Under the pieces are notes generated by a model, which saw only the letters and a list, made by a program, of their open reading frames with translations, had not been told where the DNA came from and ran no database searches. A stretch of DNA of 24,547 nt from positions 1 to 24,547 of the forward strand of contig JBKPAJ010000029.1 in the NCBI GenBank assembly GCA_046726375.1, in the 5' to 3' direction. Below, piece after piece: positions 1 to 7,540 of the stretch. Source of the stretch: DASPWV01 sp046726375 (GTDB taxonomy: Bacteria; Acidobacteriota; Vicinamibacteria; Vicinamibacterales; UBA2999). A program made the position numbers and the translations under genes. Numbering within the stretch: position 1 is the stretch's first letter; the number at the start of each line of letters is the position of its first letter.

Positions 1-106
1 GGACGCCGGCGACAATCCACTGCGTCCCAAGCCCTGCCAGGCTCGCCGCGTACGCCAATCCAACGATCAGAATGATGAACCCGACGACATAAAGGGCAAA
101 CGACAC
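1..106 (-). CDS. Small membrane protein, N-terminal part (runs off the window)
   Basis: On the minus strand a GTG codon (106-104) opens a frame that stays open to the window edge, giving 35 residues beginning MSFALYVVGFIILIVGL, followed by a short polar turn and another hydrophobic stretch. This looks like one or two membrane helices at the extreme N-terminus with no signal cleavage site. A strong Shine-Dalgarno sequence AAGGAGG (117-111) lies 4 nt before the GTG, slightly close but convincing. The gene is divergent from the PAP2 gene, with about 160 nt between the start codons that presumably holds both promoters. I do not recognise the family. Very small two-helix membrane proteins of unknown function are common in acidobacteria, and this could be one, but only the first 35 residues are visible. 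Confidence 0.55.
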   Translation of the reverse strand, partial: MSFALYVVGFIILIVGLAYAASLAGLGTQWIVAGV

Positions 107-269
107 AAGGCCTCCTTTATCTCTGGACGACCAAAAGCAAACATGGTGCCCAAGCCTACTCGCCTGTGGTTGAGCTATCTTGTGCGCCGTGGATGAGTTG
201 CTTGAGGCGCCGCGAGAGCGTGATGTGGACGCCGCGTCGGCCGCGCGAGAGATCGAACAGGAAACCCGG

Positions 270-839
270 ATGCTTCAGCTATTGCAGTCGTTGGACCTTT
301 GGCTCTTTGAGGTGCTCAGGCCGTGGCAGTCGCCGCCGCTGGACGTTGCAATGACCGCCATCAGCATCAGCGGCACCGCGTCGACCATCTGGTTGGTAGC
401 CGCCTTGGTCGGTCTGTTGCGGCCCACCACCCGAGCCGCGGCGTGGCGTCTGGCGCTTACCCTGTTGATGTCCTACGTTACCGTCGATCTGGTGCTGAAA
501 CCGGCCATTGGCCGGCCGCGGCCCGTCTCGATTCGCGCCTACGATCCGCCGCGCGCTTTGCCGCCAATGCCGCGCAGCCTCTCCTTTCCGTCCGGCCACT
601 CGGCAGCCGCGTTCGGCGCGGCCGTGGCGATGTCGCGCATGTGGCCAAGACGCCGTATCGCCTGGTGGACGGCGGCGGTCCTCATGGGGTATTCGCGGCT
701 ATACGTGGGACACCACTTCCCGCTCGACGTCTTCGGCGGCGCCATTATGGGCGTGCTGGTCGCCATCTCGGTGCTCGGCGGCTGGAATCCCGCAACCTAC
801 GCGCGTCCAGCGCCGGCCGGTGCGATGCTGCGGCCATAA
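270..839 (+). CDS. PAP2-family membrane phosphatase
   Basis: This is an integral membrane phosphatase of the PAP2 superfamily, which hydrolyses lipid phosphates such as phosphatidic acid or undecaprenyl pyrophosphate on the outer face of the membrane. All three signature motifs are present in order: KPAIGRPRP (KX6RP), PSGH inside SFPSGHSAAAF, and SRLYVGHHFPLD (SRX5HX3D) with both catalytic histidines and the aspartate. Hydrophobic segments alternate with these motifs as expected. I chose ATG 270 (189 aa) because AGGAAA (259-264) sits 5 nt upstream and the length fits the family. In-frame TTG 180 and GTG 189 would add a charged, unconserved leader and have no ribosome site. The substrate cannot be told from sequence. 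No operon partner is visible; tRNA-Phe follows 92 nt later. Confidence 0.88.
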   Translation: MLQLLQSLDLWLFEVLRPWQSPPLDVAMTAISISGTASTIWLVAALVGLLRPTTRAAAWRLALTLLMSYVTVDLVLKPAIGRPRPVSIRAYDPPRALPPMPRSLSFPSGHSAAAFGAAVAMSRMWPRRRIAWWTAAVLMGYSRLYVGHHFPLDVFGGAIMGVLVAISVLGGWNPATYARPAPAGAMLRP

Positions 840-901
840 CCGCGCAAAGAGCCGTCGAAGTCCCTTGTGTGCCCGGCCGGCGCGCACCTCACGTCGAATG
901 C

Positions 902-907
902 TATACT
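902..907 (+). promoter_or_regulatory. Putative -10 box of the tRNA-Phe promoter
   Basis: TATACT (five of six matches to TATAAT) lies 24 nt before the mature tRNA 5' end, so transcription would begin near 914 and leave a short 5' leader. No good -35 hexamer is visible at 16-18 nt spacing. The same eight bases GCTATACT occur in the divergent promoter region near 8770. Confidence 0.45.
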
Positions 908-931
908 TAAAGGCTTATCTCCCCTCGGAGC

Positions 932-1007
932 GGCCAGGTAGCTCAGTTGGTAGAGCACGTGACTGAAAATCACGGTGTCGGCAGTTCGATTCTGCCCCTG
1001 GCCACCA
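932..1007 (+). tRNA. tRNA-Phe (anticodon GAA)
   Basis: A complete cloverleaf of 76 nt can be folded. The acceptor stem GGCCAGG (932-938) pairs perfectly with CCTGGCC (997-1003), followed by discriminator A and an encoded CCA (1005-1007). The D arm is GCTC...GAGC (941-956). The anticodon stem CGTGA/TCACG encloses loop CTGAAAA with anticodon GAA at 965-967. The variable loop has 5 nt. The T arm GGCAG/CTGCC closes TTCGATT. The chain-terminal CCA is gene-encoded. Confidence 0.97.
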
Positions 1008-1310
1008 GGCCTTCGCTCTGGATCCAGGCGAAGGCCGTCCGCGGTAGCGCGGCGTAGCCGCGCGGAGGTCGACGGCACACGCGATCCAGAGCTTCGGCCG
1101 GCGAGCCAACTGTCGGGTTGCCCACCACAGCGCGAGCGAATGCGGCGCGACGGTGGGCCGCGGCGTTTTGCAGAGCTTTGGTTGAAAAGCCACCCTTGGC
1201 TCCGGATGCCCGCAAGGTGGGCAAGCCAGCCTATGTTCTGGAACCAACGGTGGAGACACTAGACCTCAGCATCACTTTTGCTTCTACATCGAGCCAGGAG
1301 CATCTCGTCA
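1008..1310. repeat. Gene-free stretch with nested inverted repeats after tRNA-Phe
   Basis: No convincing gene lies between tRNA-Phe and the sigma factor; the short frames here lack ribosome sites. The stretch is rich in hairpins. GGCCTTCGC (1008-1016) pairs perfectly with GCGAAGGCC (1028-1036) around the palindrome CTGGATCCAG. GCGCGGC-GTA-GCCGCGC (1047-1063) is a perfect 7-bp stem. The segment 1083-1099 is a near inverted copy of 1008-1024. TTGCCCACC (1118-1126) pairs with GGTGGGCAA (1216-1224). There is no T tract after the first hairpin, so it is not a classical intrinsic terminator, although it could protect or terminate the tRNA transcript. The sigma factor promoter must lie in the last 100 nt, but I cannot place it. 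Confidence 0.5.
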
Positions 1311-2948
1311 ATGGCGAAGAAGGCACAACCCAGGGCGACCAAGCAGACGCGTACCAAGTCGAACGTGGCGTCATCGCTCATCGACTGGGAGAAACCGGAA
1401 AGTAATCAACACATTCTCGACTGGCGCGCCCGCGCTCACGATTTCGGCCTGATTCCGGTGGATCAGGCCGACACGAGCGAGATGCCCCTTGTCCACCCCG
1501 CCGACCAGCTGCTGCACGAAGAGGAGCCGGAAGCGTTCGAGGAGCAGCCGGTCGAGGCGCATCGTGGCGTCGCCGAATTCGCGGAAGAAGAGGAACCGAG
1601 CGATCTTCCCGCAGACACCCCCGTTGCGTCTGAAGACATCGACCTCGTTCGCGTGTATCTGCGGCACATCGGCAAGCGCAAGCTGCTCAAAGCGAAAGAC
1701 GAGCAGGAAATCGGCTTGCGCATCGAGCAGGCGCGCGGGACGCTGCTCGCGACGCTCGGGACGATTCCGGGTGCGCGGCGGACGTTCATGAGCCTGGCCG
1801 ACGAAGTGCGCGTCAACAAGGCGCCGGCGGCTGAGCTGATCCTCCTGCCCGATGGCGGCGAGCTCAAACCCGACAAGCTGGACCCGGTGATGAAGGCGTT
1901 TGGCAAGATTCGCCGCCTCGAGAAGCAGATCGCGGACCTGCGCGAGCGCTGCGCCGACCGGCGATCGACCGCCGCCACCCGCGCGCAGTACACGCGCGAC
2001 ATCGCGGCGATCGAAGAGGACATCGGACGCGTGCTCGGCGAATTGCCGATTCGCCCGTCCGTGGTCGACGATGTCGTCGCCGAGCTCACCCAGATCGATC
2101 ATGCGTTCCGCGCGTTGGACCGCGAGGCCGCGCGCACGCCCGATTACAAGCAGGCGTTTGACGCGCTCGAGGCGCGGGCCGGCATGTCGCGCAAGACCTT
2201 CCGCAAGCGCTTCGAACAGGTGCGCGAAAACGAAGAACGGATGCTGGACGCGAAGCGGCAGCTGCTCGAAGCGAACCTGCGGCTGGTGGTGTCGATCGCC
2301 AAGCGCTACGTCAATCGCGGCTTGTCGATGCTGGACCTGATTCAGGAAGGCAACATCGGCCTGATGAAGGCGGTCGATCGCTTCCAGTTCCGCCGCGGCT
2401 TCAAATTCTCGACGTATGCCACGTGGTGGATCCGTCAGGCGATCACCCGCGCAGTCGCCGATTATGGCCGGACCATTCGGCTTCCCGTACACGTCGTGGA
2501 GTCGCTCAATCGTCTGACGCGAGAGCGCCGCGCACTCGGATCGCAGCTTGGCCGCGAACCGCGTCCCGACGAGCTCGCCCAGCGGATGGGCGTGGCCGTC
2601 AACAAAGTGGAGCTCCTGCTCGAAGCCGCGCGGCAGCCGGCCTCGCTCGAAGCGACCGTCGGTGAAAGCGAGGAAACCGAGCTTGGCGATCTGCTGAAGG
2701 ACGTCAAAGCGCAGTCGCCCGAAGAGGAGGCGATCAAGGGACAGCTCGCGGAGGAAGTGGAGCGCGCGATGGAGCCGCTCAGCGATCGCGAGAAAGAAAT
2801 CCTGCGATTGCGGTATGGCCTCGGCACCGATCGCGAGTACACGCTCGAGGAGATCGGCCGCCGCTTGTCGCTGACGCGCGAGCGGGTGCGGCAGATCGAA
2901 GCGGGCGCGGTGGCGAAGATCAGGAAGTCGAAGGGAAGGGCGGCCTGA
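1311..2948 (+). CDS. rpoD: RNA polymerase sigma-70 factor, RpoD/SigA family
   Basis: A 545-residue sigma-70 factor that directs RNA polymerase to promoters. Region 1.2 is at about 108-140 (DLVRVYLRHIGKRKLL). A charged non-conserved region of roughly 180 residues follows. Region 2 is at 318-392 with the hallmark LRLVVSIAKRYVNRGLSMLD and STYATWWIRQAITRAVADY, which binds and melts the -10 element. Region 3 is at about 396-475. Region 4 is at 480-540 with the helix-turn-helix TLEEIGRRLSLTRERVRQIE. The N-terminus is acidic but lacks an obvious region 1.1. The C-terminus ends AVAKIRKSKGRAA instead of the usual RKLRHP-type tail, so a second RpoD-like paralogue is possible; the symbol is therefore tentative. 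ATG 1311 is chosen because AGGAG (1296-1300) lies 10 nt upstream; an in-frame TTG at 1278 has none. It converges on the DUF5916 gene across an octamer palindrome. Confidence 0.9.
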   Translation: MAKKAQPRATKQTRTKSNVASSLIDWEKPESNQHILDWRARAHDFGLIPVDQADTSEMPLVHPADQLLHEEEPEAFEEQPVEAHRGVAEFAEEEEPSDLPADTPVASEDIDLVRVYLRHIGKRKLLKAKDEQEIGLRIEQARGTLLATLGTIPGARRTFMSLADEVRVNKAPAAELILLPDGGELKPDKLDPVMKAFGKIRRLEKQIADLRERCADRRSTAATRAQYTRDIAAIEEDIGRVLGELPIRPSVVDDVVAELTQIDHAFRALDREAARTPDYKQAFDALEARAGMSRKTFRKRFEQVRENEERMLDAKRQLLEANLRLVVSIAKRYVNRGLSMLDLIQEGNIGLMKAVDRFQFRRGFKFSTYATWWIRQAITRAVADYGRTIRLPVHVVESLNRLTRERRALGSQLGREPRPDELAQRMGVAVNKVELLLEAARQPASLEATVGESEETELGDLLKDVKAQSPEEEAIKGQLAEEVERAMEPLSDREKEILRLRYGLGTDREYTLEEIGRRLSLTRERVRQIEAGAVAKIRKSKGRAA

Positions 2949-2951
2949 CGT

Positions 2952-3045
2952 TGAATCTGGAGATCTGGAGATGCGGAGATTTGGAGAAAATTTCGAGATC
3001 TCCAGATCGGCTCCAAATCTCCACATCTCGAGATCTCAAATTTCA
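2952..3045. repeat. Palindromic octamer array between convergent genes (copy A)
   Basis: The spacer between two convergent genes is an inverted repeat. The left arm 2952-2986 and the reverse complement of the right arm 3011-3045 agree at 30 of 35 positions. Each arm is built of 8-nt units of the form GGAGATNN (GGAGATCT, GGAGATGC, GGAGATTT). The 24-nt centre contains a further GAGATCTC palindrome. Both ends begin TGAA. On the minus strand this TGA is the stop codon of the outer-membrane gene. On the plus strand it is a second in-frame stop two codons after the sigma factor stop. A transcript from either side would form a long hairpin, so a bidirectional terminator is plausible, although there is no long T tract. 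Confidence 0.85.
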
Positions 3046-5331
3046 GAAATCCAACAGCCGCGTGTACTTCACGATGAACGAACGTCCCAGCGTCTCGATC
3101 GTTGTGAAATCCGTCGTATCTCGCCGATCGTTATAAACCACGAACAACCCCGTCCCACTCCGATTCAGCACCGCTAAACGGATATTCGACGAGAACTGCG
3201 ACGTCTGGCTGTTGTACTGCACCAGCGCCTGCACGTTGGCGAGCGTGGTAAAAGCGTAGCTCGTCTTCAGCGGGATGAGGTGGGTCGTGAACGTCCCGCC
3301 CGGCAACTCGGCATGCTGCCGTGTCCATCCCACGTTGCCAATGAATCGAGAGCCGACACGTACGTTAGCCGTCAACTCTTCGCTGTCGAAATCTCCGTCG
3401 TAGTAACCGCCGATACGATGCCGGAATGTTGCCGAGAACACCGCGCTCGGGTCGCTCAAGTACTCGCTGGCAAACTGCTGCCACGTGTACTTGCCAGGCG
3501 GGATCACGACGCGCTTGCCGCCGGTGTTGTAGGGCACAAACGGCACGAGCGGATTGTCAGTGGTGACGTCCACGAAGTTGCCGAAACGTCCGCCGTTCGC
3601 CGGCTGAATCTCGAAAAAGTGCAGGTGGGCGCGCCCCGATTGCACGTCCCCGTTGCCGATATCGAAGAAGCCGTCATAGTTGGCGTGGGGCGAAATGCGC
3701 CGAATCCATTGCCATTTCTTGGGCTGGTAGGTCAAAAAGGCGCGCACCTCTGGACGACGGTACCCGCGGCGGGGAAGAAAACCGACCTCGGGGTTAAAGC
3801 GCGAGCCCACTTGCGAATAGCCGCCCGAGAGCTGCCAGAGGTTATTTCGAAAATCGTAGAAGATGCGCCCCGCTGTGTCCGTGCCGCCCACCGTTGCGGT
3901 TTCCGGCGAGGTCGTGCCCGCGATGAATGCAAACACGCGCGAATTGGCCGTGACCGCGAGATTTGCGTCCACCCCATAGGCGCGGTTCCAGTCGTTATCG
4001 CCGGAGTACGAACCGGTGCCCTGACGGTTGACGAAGATGCCGCCGAAACTCGAGCGTCCGAATTCTCGCTGTACGCGCGCCACCCCGAAATTGTTGGCGG
4101 CAGCAAGCAAGTTACCGTTGGGGTCGTGCTCCGAGTCGGTTTGAATATCGAGAAAGCCGGTGCGCCAGGCCCCCACTTTGCCGCTCAATCGCGCGCCGGC
4201 AATAATCGGAATCGGGACGCCGGACGCGCCCAGGCCGGAAAGGCCGATGCGGCGGGAAAAAAACAGATCGATCTGCTGCGGACTCCCGAACTGAAACGTC
4301 GAGGCGTTCTCGAGAAAGAACGGGCGCTTCTCGGGAAAGAACAGGTCGAAGCGCGTGAGGTTCACCTGCTCTTCATCCGCTTCCACCTGCGCGAAGTCGG
4401 TATTGACGGTGACGTCGAGCGTCATGTTGGGCGTGATACCCCACTTCAGGTCGACGCCAGCATCCGCATCTCGATCGAGTTGGTGATCCGGCGCGAGTGT
4501 GTAGTCCTTGTTCGCCGACCCCAGCACATACGGAATCAACTTGAGATCCCGACGCGGGGGCAGGTCGAGGTTGGTCAACTTCGCGGCGAGCGACACGCGG
4601 TAAATATCGAAGCCGCGTGGAATCGGCGCGAGATAAACCTGCTCGTTCTTGCGCCGGATATTCCGCATCACGTTGAAGCCCCAAGTGCGCTCCTCGCCTG
4701 TTCCGTAGCGAAGCGTCTTCAGCGGAATGGCGAGCTCGGCTTCCCACCCACGCTCCGTGATCGAGGAGCGCACGCGCCAGTCGCCGTCCCAGTTCGGGTT
4801 GAAGGCGCTGATGCCGCCGCGCTGCGAACCGCTCACGCCCTGGCCGCCGCCCCCGAAGTTGGTGCCGCCGGTTTGGCCCTCGCCTGACACTTGACCGTCG
4901 TATTCGATGCCGAGCGGGTTGGTGCCGAAGACGAATGCGTTCTGGCTGTCGTTGAAGGTGTCGAAGACGAGGATGATCGAATCCACATCGGTCAACGCCG
5001 CATCCCGGCGCGACTGCGAGACGATGATCTTGGAGGGATCGCTGTCGTAGCAGATGATCCCCACGTAGACGTTGCCGTGGCCGACGAGAATGCGCACTTC
5101 GGTTTTCTCTGTCGCCGGCTCTCCTTCGAGCGGGTCTTGCTGCGTGAACGTCGAGTGGGCCTCGACGGTCTGCCACACCGCATCATCGACGCGTCCGTCG
5201 ATCGTCGGCGCAGGGGCTTCGGGTGCGAGTTTGCCGGCCGGAAGCGTGGGCACGGCCGCAGCGGAAACAGCAAAGGCCTCGCGCGCGGCAATCGCGAGAC
5301 AAATAGATACAAACAGGACGAACCTTCGCAT
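3043..5331 (-). CDS. CBM9-like / DUF5916 outer-membrane protein
   Basis: A 762-residue exported protein. Residues 1-25 form a signal peptide (RRFVLFVSICLAIAAREAFA). Residues about 40-235 resemble the carbohydrate-binding family 9-like fold found at the N-terminus of DUF5916 proteins, with the typical opening APTIDGRVDDAVWQ, the NVYVGIICYD strand and the DSIILVFDTFNDSQNAFVF strand. The remainder (DLKWGITPNMTLDVTVNTDFAQVEADE, then FPEKRPFFLENAS) matches the DUF5916 beta-barrel. The chain ends in phenylalanine (YTRLLDF), a common outer-membrane barrel signature. Family function is not established; ligand binding at the cell surface is only inferred. No strong ribosome site precedes ATG 5331. A TACACT box (5354-5349) could be the -10 of a short-leader transcript. 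Its stop codon is the edge of the octamer palindrome. Confidence 0.85.
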   Translation of the reverse strand: MRRFVLFVSICLAIAAREAFAVSAAAVPTLPAGKLAPEAPAPTIDGRVDDAVWQTVEAHSTFTQQDPLEGEPATEKTEVRILVGHGNVYVGIICYDSDPSKIIVSQSRRDAALTDVDSIILVFDTFNDSQNAFVFGTNPLGIEYDGQVSGEGQTGGTNFGGGGQGVSGSQRGGISAFNPNWDGDWRVRSSITERGWEAELAIPLKTLRYGTGEERTWGFNVMRNIRRKNEQVYLAPIPRGFDIYRVSLAAKLTNLDLPPRRDLKLIPYVLGSANKDYTLAPDHQLDRDADAGVDLKWGITPNMTLDVTVNTDFAQVEADEEQVNLTRFDLFFPEKRPFFLENASTFQFGSPQQIDLFFSRRIGLSGLGASGVPIPIIAGARLSGKVGAWRTGFLDIQTDSEHDPNGNLLAAANNFGVARVQREFGRSSFGGIFVNRQGTGSYSGDNDWNRAYGVDANLAVTANSRVFAFIAGTTSPETATVGGTDTAGRIFYDFRNNLWQLSGGYSQVGSRFNPEVGFLPRRGYRRPEVRAFLTYQPKKWQWIRRISPHANYDGFFDIGNGDVQSGRAHLHFFEIQPANGGRFGNFVDVTTDNPLVPFVPYNTGGKRVVIPPGKYTWQQFASEYLSDPSAVFSATFRHRIGGYYDGDFDSEELTANVRVGSRFIGNVGWTRQHAELPGGTFTTHLIPLKTSYAFTTLANVQALVQYNSQTSQFSSNIRLAVLNRSGTGLFVVYNDRRDTTDFTTIETLGRSFIVKYTRLLDF

Positions 5332-5355
5332 AAGAACGGTGTTTTGAGAGTGTAG

Positions 5356-5377
5356 TGGCGCGGCGTCAGCCGCGCCA
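5356..5377. repeat. REP-like hairpin in the divergent spacer
   Basis: TGGCGCGGC-GTCA-GCCGCGCCA is a perfect 9-bp stem with a 4-nt loop. Its core, GCGCGGCGT(C)AGCCGCGC preceded by GTAG, is nearly the same as the hairpin at 1047-1063. Two copies in one window, both intergenic, suggest a dispersed palindromic element. It lies upstream of both the DUF5916 gene (-) and the TPR-like gene (+). Confidence 0.5.
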
Positions 5378-5444
5378 AGCGGCGTCGTCGCGCCGTAACA
5401 GCTTTAGTCGGCGCCGAGTCAGTGTACGGCAGAGTCGCAGGTCA

Positions 5445-5464
5445 CGCAACGTGCTATCGTTGCG
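5445..5464 (+). promoter_or_regulatory. Hairpin just upstream of a ribosome binding site
   Basis: CGCAACG (5445-5451) and CGTTGCG (5458-5464) form a perfect 7-bp stem with a 6-nt loop. The stem ends 6 nt before the TGGAGG ribosome site (5471-5476) of the following gene, so it would sit in the 5' leader. A role in translation or mRNA stability is possible but not shown. Confidence 0.35.
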
Positions 5465-5481
5465 CCATCCTGGAGGCACCG

Positions 5482-7491
5482 ATGGCCTGCCGCACGATGT
5501 TGCTCTTGGTCGTCGCGATGTGGTCCGCGTCGCCTGCTCACGCCGAGCAAGCTTCCCCACCGAAACTCACGAAAACACAACGCGCCACGCTGCAAGCGCT
5601 GGTCACTGCCGTCGATAACGCGGCGGCAGCGGCTGAAAGCAGCGACGCGCAATGGCAGACGCACCTCCTGCGCACATCCGACGGCGCGCACTACGTTGCG
5701 TTCACGCTGACGCCCGCCCAACCGCTGTCGCCGCAGGACGCATCGTCGGTGTACGTACGGCTTGCGACCCGCGCGGATGCGCAGTTCACGTCGATGGCCG
5801 AGCGATCGGCGGTGATGGAGTGGCTCAAAGGGATGCGCAGCGATCCGCTGGTCGCGCGGCAGCAGCGCGGCATCGCGTTTGGAGAAATGCCGACCTTCGG
5901 CGCTGGCGCGATTGCGGCGCGCGGACCGGGACAGCAGGCATCGGATCTGGCGTTGCTGGCGCTCGAACGCGAACGCGCGCGTGAACGTAAGGAAGCAGCC
6001 GAAAAGGAACGCAAAGCGGCGCTCGAGGGAACCGCGACGCGACCGCGCGACCCCGTGTTTCCGTTCGAGGACTTCAGCATCGATGCACCGCTGCCGGCCG
6101 CGCCCAATGCGCTGCGCCGCTCGGTGACCGCAGGCCCGGGTGAATATGACTTGTACGTCGCGTTCACGGGTCCGGCACCAAAAGGTCGCGCAGCGGCAAT
6201 CACCGTGGTGAAGCGGCCGCTTCGCTTGCCACCCGCGACAGCCAGCGACCTCACGTTGAGCAGCATCATCGTGGCCGACGCGGTCTCGACGCGCGACCGA
6301 CCGTATCCGCCGGACCAGCAGTCGGCGCATCCGTACGTGATTGGCGCAATGGAAATCGAGCCGTCGCTCGACACGGAATTTACCAACGACGATCGGCTCG
6401 CCGTGGTGCTTCAGGTGCTCAATCCGCGGCCGAACGAAACCGGCAAGCCGGATCTCGCGATTGGCTTCGAATTGTTTCGCATCACGAGTGCCGGCGATCA
6501 GTCGGTTGGTCTGCTCAACCCCCAGTATTACAACGCCTCGACGCTGCCGGCCGACTTCGACTTGACGAAAGGCCATCCGATGTTCGCGGCCATGGCGGCC
6601 CCGCTCAAGACGCTGCCGCGCGGCGACTACCGTCTCAAGGTGTCCGCCACGGACAAGCTCGCGGGTCGGAACGCGGTTGCCGACACCACATTCCGAATCG
6701 TCGGTACGCCGGCCACGCTCCTTGCCACGGCACCTGTCACGATACCGTTGCGGCGCGAGCTCCTGCTCGAACCACCAGTGCTGCGTGACGTCGCCGCACA
6801 CCTTCGCAGCGAGCGCATGTCGGCGGCGCTCTCCGCCGCGCTCGACGCCGCCGCGCAGGGGCGTTACATCGATCTGCTGCGCGATGACACCGTCGACGCA
6901 AACGAACAGAGCGTGCGGACGACGTTAAGGGGTGTTGGACTGTACGGTGTCGGCGACTCACGGATGGCCGCGACGATGTTGCGCAGGGCAATCGACGCCG
7001 CGCCGAATCCAGTTGCGCACTTGTATATGGGCGCCTGTCGCGCGCTCGAGGGGAATGATCGCGATGCCGTGGCGTCGTGGCAAGCGGCGCTCGACGGAGG
7101 CCTCCCGTCAGCGATCGTCGCGCCCTTGCTCATCGACGGGTATCTGCGTCTGGGCGATCTCACCAAAGCCGGCGAGCTGGCGCAGCGCGCCGGGATAAAC
7201 GGCGCGCCAGATCCAGCCTTCGTCCGCGGATCTGCTGCCGTCCTGGTCGCGCAAGGACGGGAGATCGAGGCCATCCCGCTGCTCGAGCAGCATCTCGCCA
7301 CGCATCGCGACGATCAGGATGCGCAATACGTCATGCTCCACGCGCTCTTCGCCAGCTTCGTGCATGGAAAGGGAGTTGGAACCACGGCTCAAGGCAAGGA
7401 GCGCTTCCAGACGTTGGTGCAGGCGTACATTGACGCGAAGGGCCGAAACGCGGCGATTGTCGGTGAGTGGGTCGCGGTGATCGTGCCGTGA
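5482..7491 (+). CDS. Secreted TPR-like protein of unknown function
   Basis: A 669-residue protein with a signal peptide (MACRTMLLLVVAMWSASPAHA, cleavage after residue 21). A long alpha/beta region follows, interrupted near residues 158-183 by a strongly charged ERERARERKEAAEKERKAA segment that looks like a coiled coil. The centre (about 195-420) is beta-rich. The C-terminal part from about residue 490 reads as tetratricopeptide-like helices (MLRRAIDAAPNPVAHLYMGACRALEGNDRDAVASW). It is periplasmic or surface-exposed by inference. ATG 5482 is chosen because TGGAGG (5471-5476) lies 5 nt upstream and the signal peptide begins there. It converges on a VWFA-related gene with 49 nt between stop codons. 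In acidobacteria, large secreted proteins of this layout often sit beside VWFA-related genes; a shared role is only an inference. Confidence 0.78.
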   Translation: MACRTMLLLVVAMWSASPAHAEQASPPKLTKTQRATLQALVTAVDNAAAAAESSDAQWQTHLLRTSDGAHYVAFTLTPAQPLSPQDASSVYVRLATRADAQFTSMAERSAVMEWLKGMRSDPLVARQQRGIAFGEMPTFGAGAIAARGPGQQASDLALLALERERARERKEAAEKERKAALEGTATRPRDPVFPFEDFSIDAPLPAAPNALRRSVTAGPGEYDLYVAFTGPAPKGRAAAITVVKRPLRLPPATASDLTLSSIIVADAVSTRDRPYPPDQQSAHPYVIGAMEIEPSLDTEFTNDDRLAVVLQVLNPRPNETGKPDLAIGFELFRITSAGDQSVGLLNPQYYNASTLPADFDLTKGHPMFAAMAAPLKTLPRGDYRLKVSATDKLAGRNAVADTTFRIVGTPATLLATAPVTIPLRRELLLEPPVLRDVAAHLRSERMSAALSAALDAAAQGRYIDLLRDDTVDANEQSVRTTLRGVGLYGVGDSRMAATMLRRAIDAAPNPVAHLYMGACRALEGNDRDAVASWQAALDGGLPSAIVAPLLIDGYLRLGDLTKAGELAQRAGINGAPDPAFVRGSAAVLVAQGREIEAIPLLEQHLATHRDDQDAQYVMLHALFASFVHGKGVGTTAQGKERFQTLVQAYIDAKGRNAAIVGEWVAVIVP

Positions 7492-7495
7492 CGGT

Positions 7496-7536
7496 GCAGG
7501 GTTACAGGTGAGCAGGTGCGCTCGCGGCGCCCCTGC
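7496..7536. terminator. Weak bidirectional hairpin between convergent stops
   Basis: GCAGGG (7496-7501) can pair with CCCTGC (7531-7536), and an inner GC-rich helix can form within 7512-7536. It fills most of the 49-nt spacer between two convergent stop codons. There is no clear T tract on either strand, so this is a tentative terminator call. Confidence 0.3.
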
Positions 7537-7540
7537 AAAC

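Noticed and set aside
1008..1036. Intrinsic terminator directly after tRNA-Phe
   Set aside because: The stem is perfect, but it is followed by a GC-rich sequence with no T tract.
915..1259. Antisense open frames containing ARGRIELPTP and SNCRHRDFQSRALPTELP
   Set aside because: These are translations of the complement of tRNA-Phe, a well-known source of false protein annotations.
1371..3026. 551-codon open frame antisense to the sigma factor
   Set aside because: It is a GC-rich shadow of a strongly conserved gene, with arginine-heavy composition and no family resemblance.
3280..4887. 535-codon open frame antisense to the DUF5916 gene
   Set aside because: The opposite strand encodes a complete signal-peptide-bearing family member; this frame has no recognisable features.
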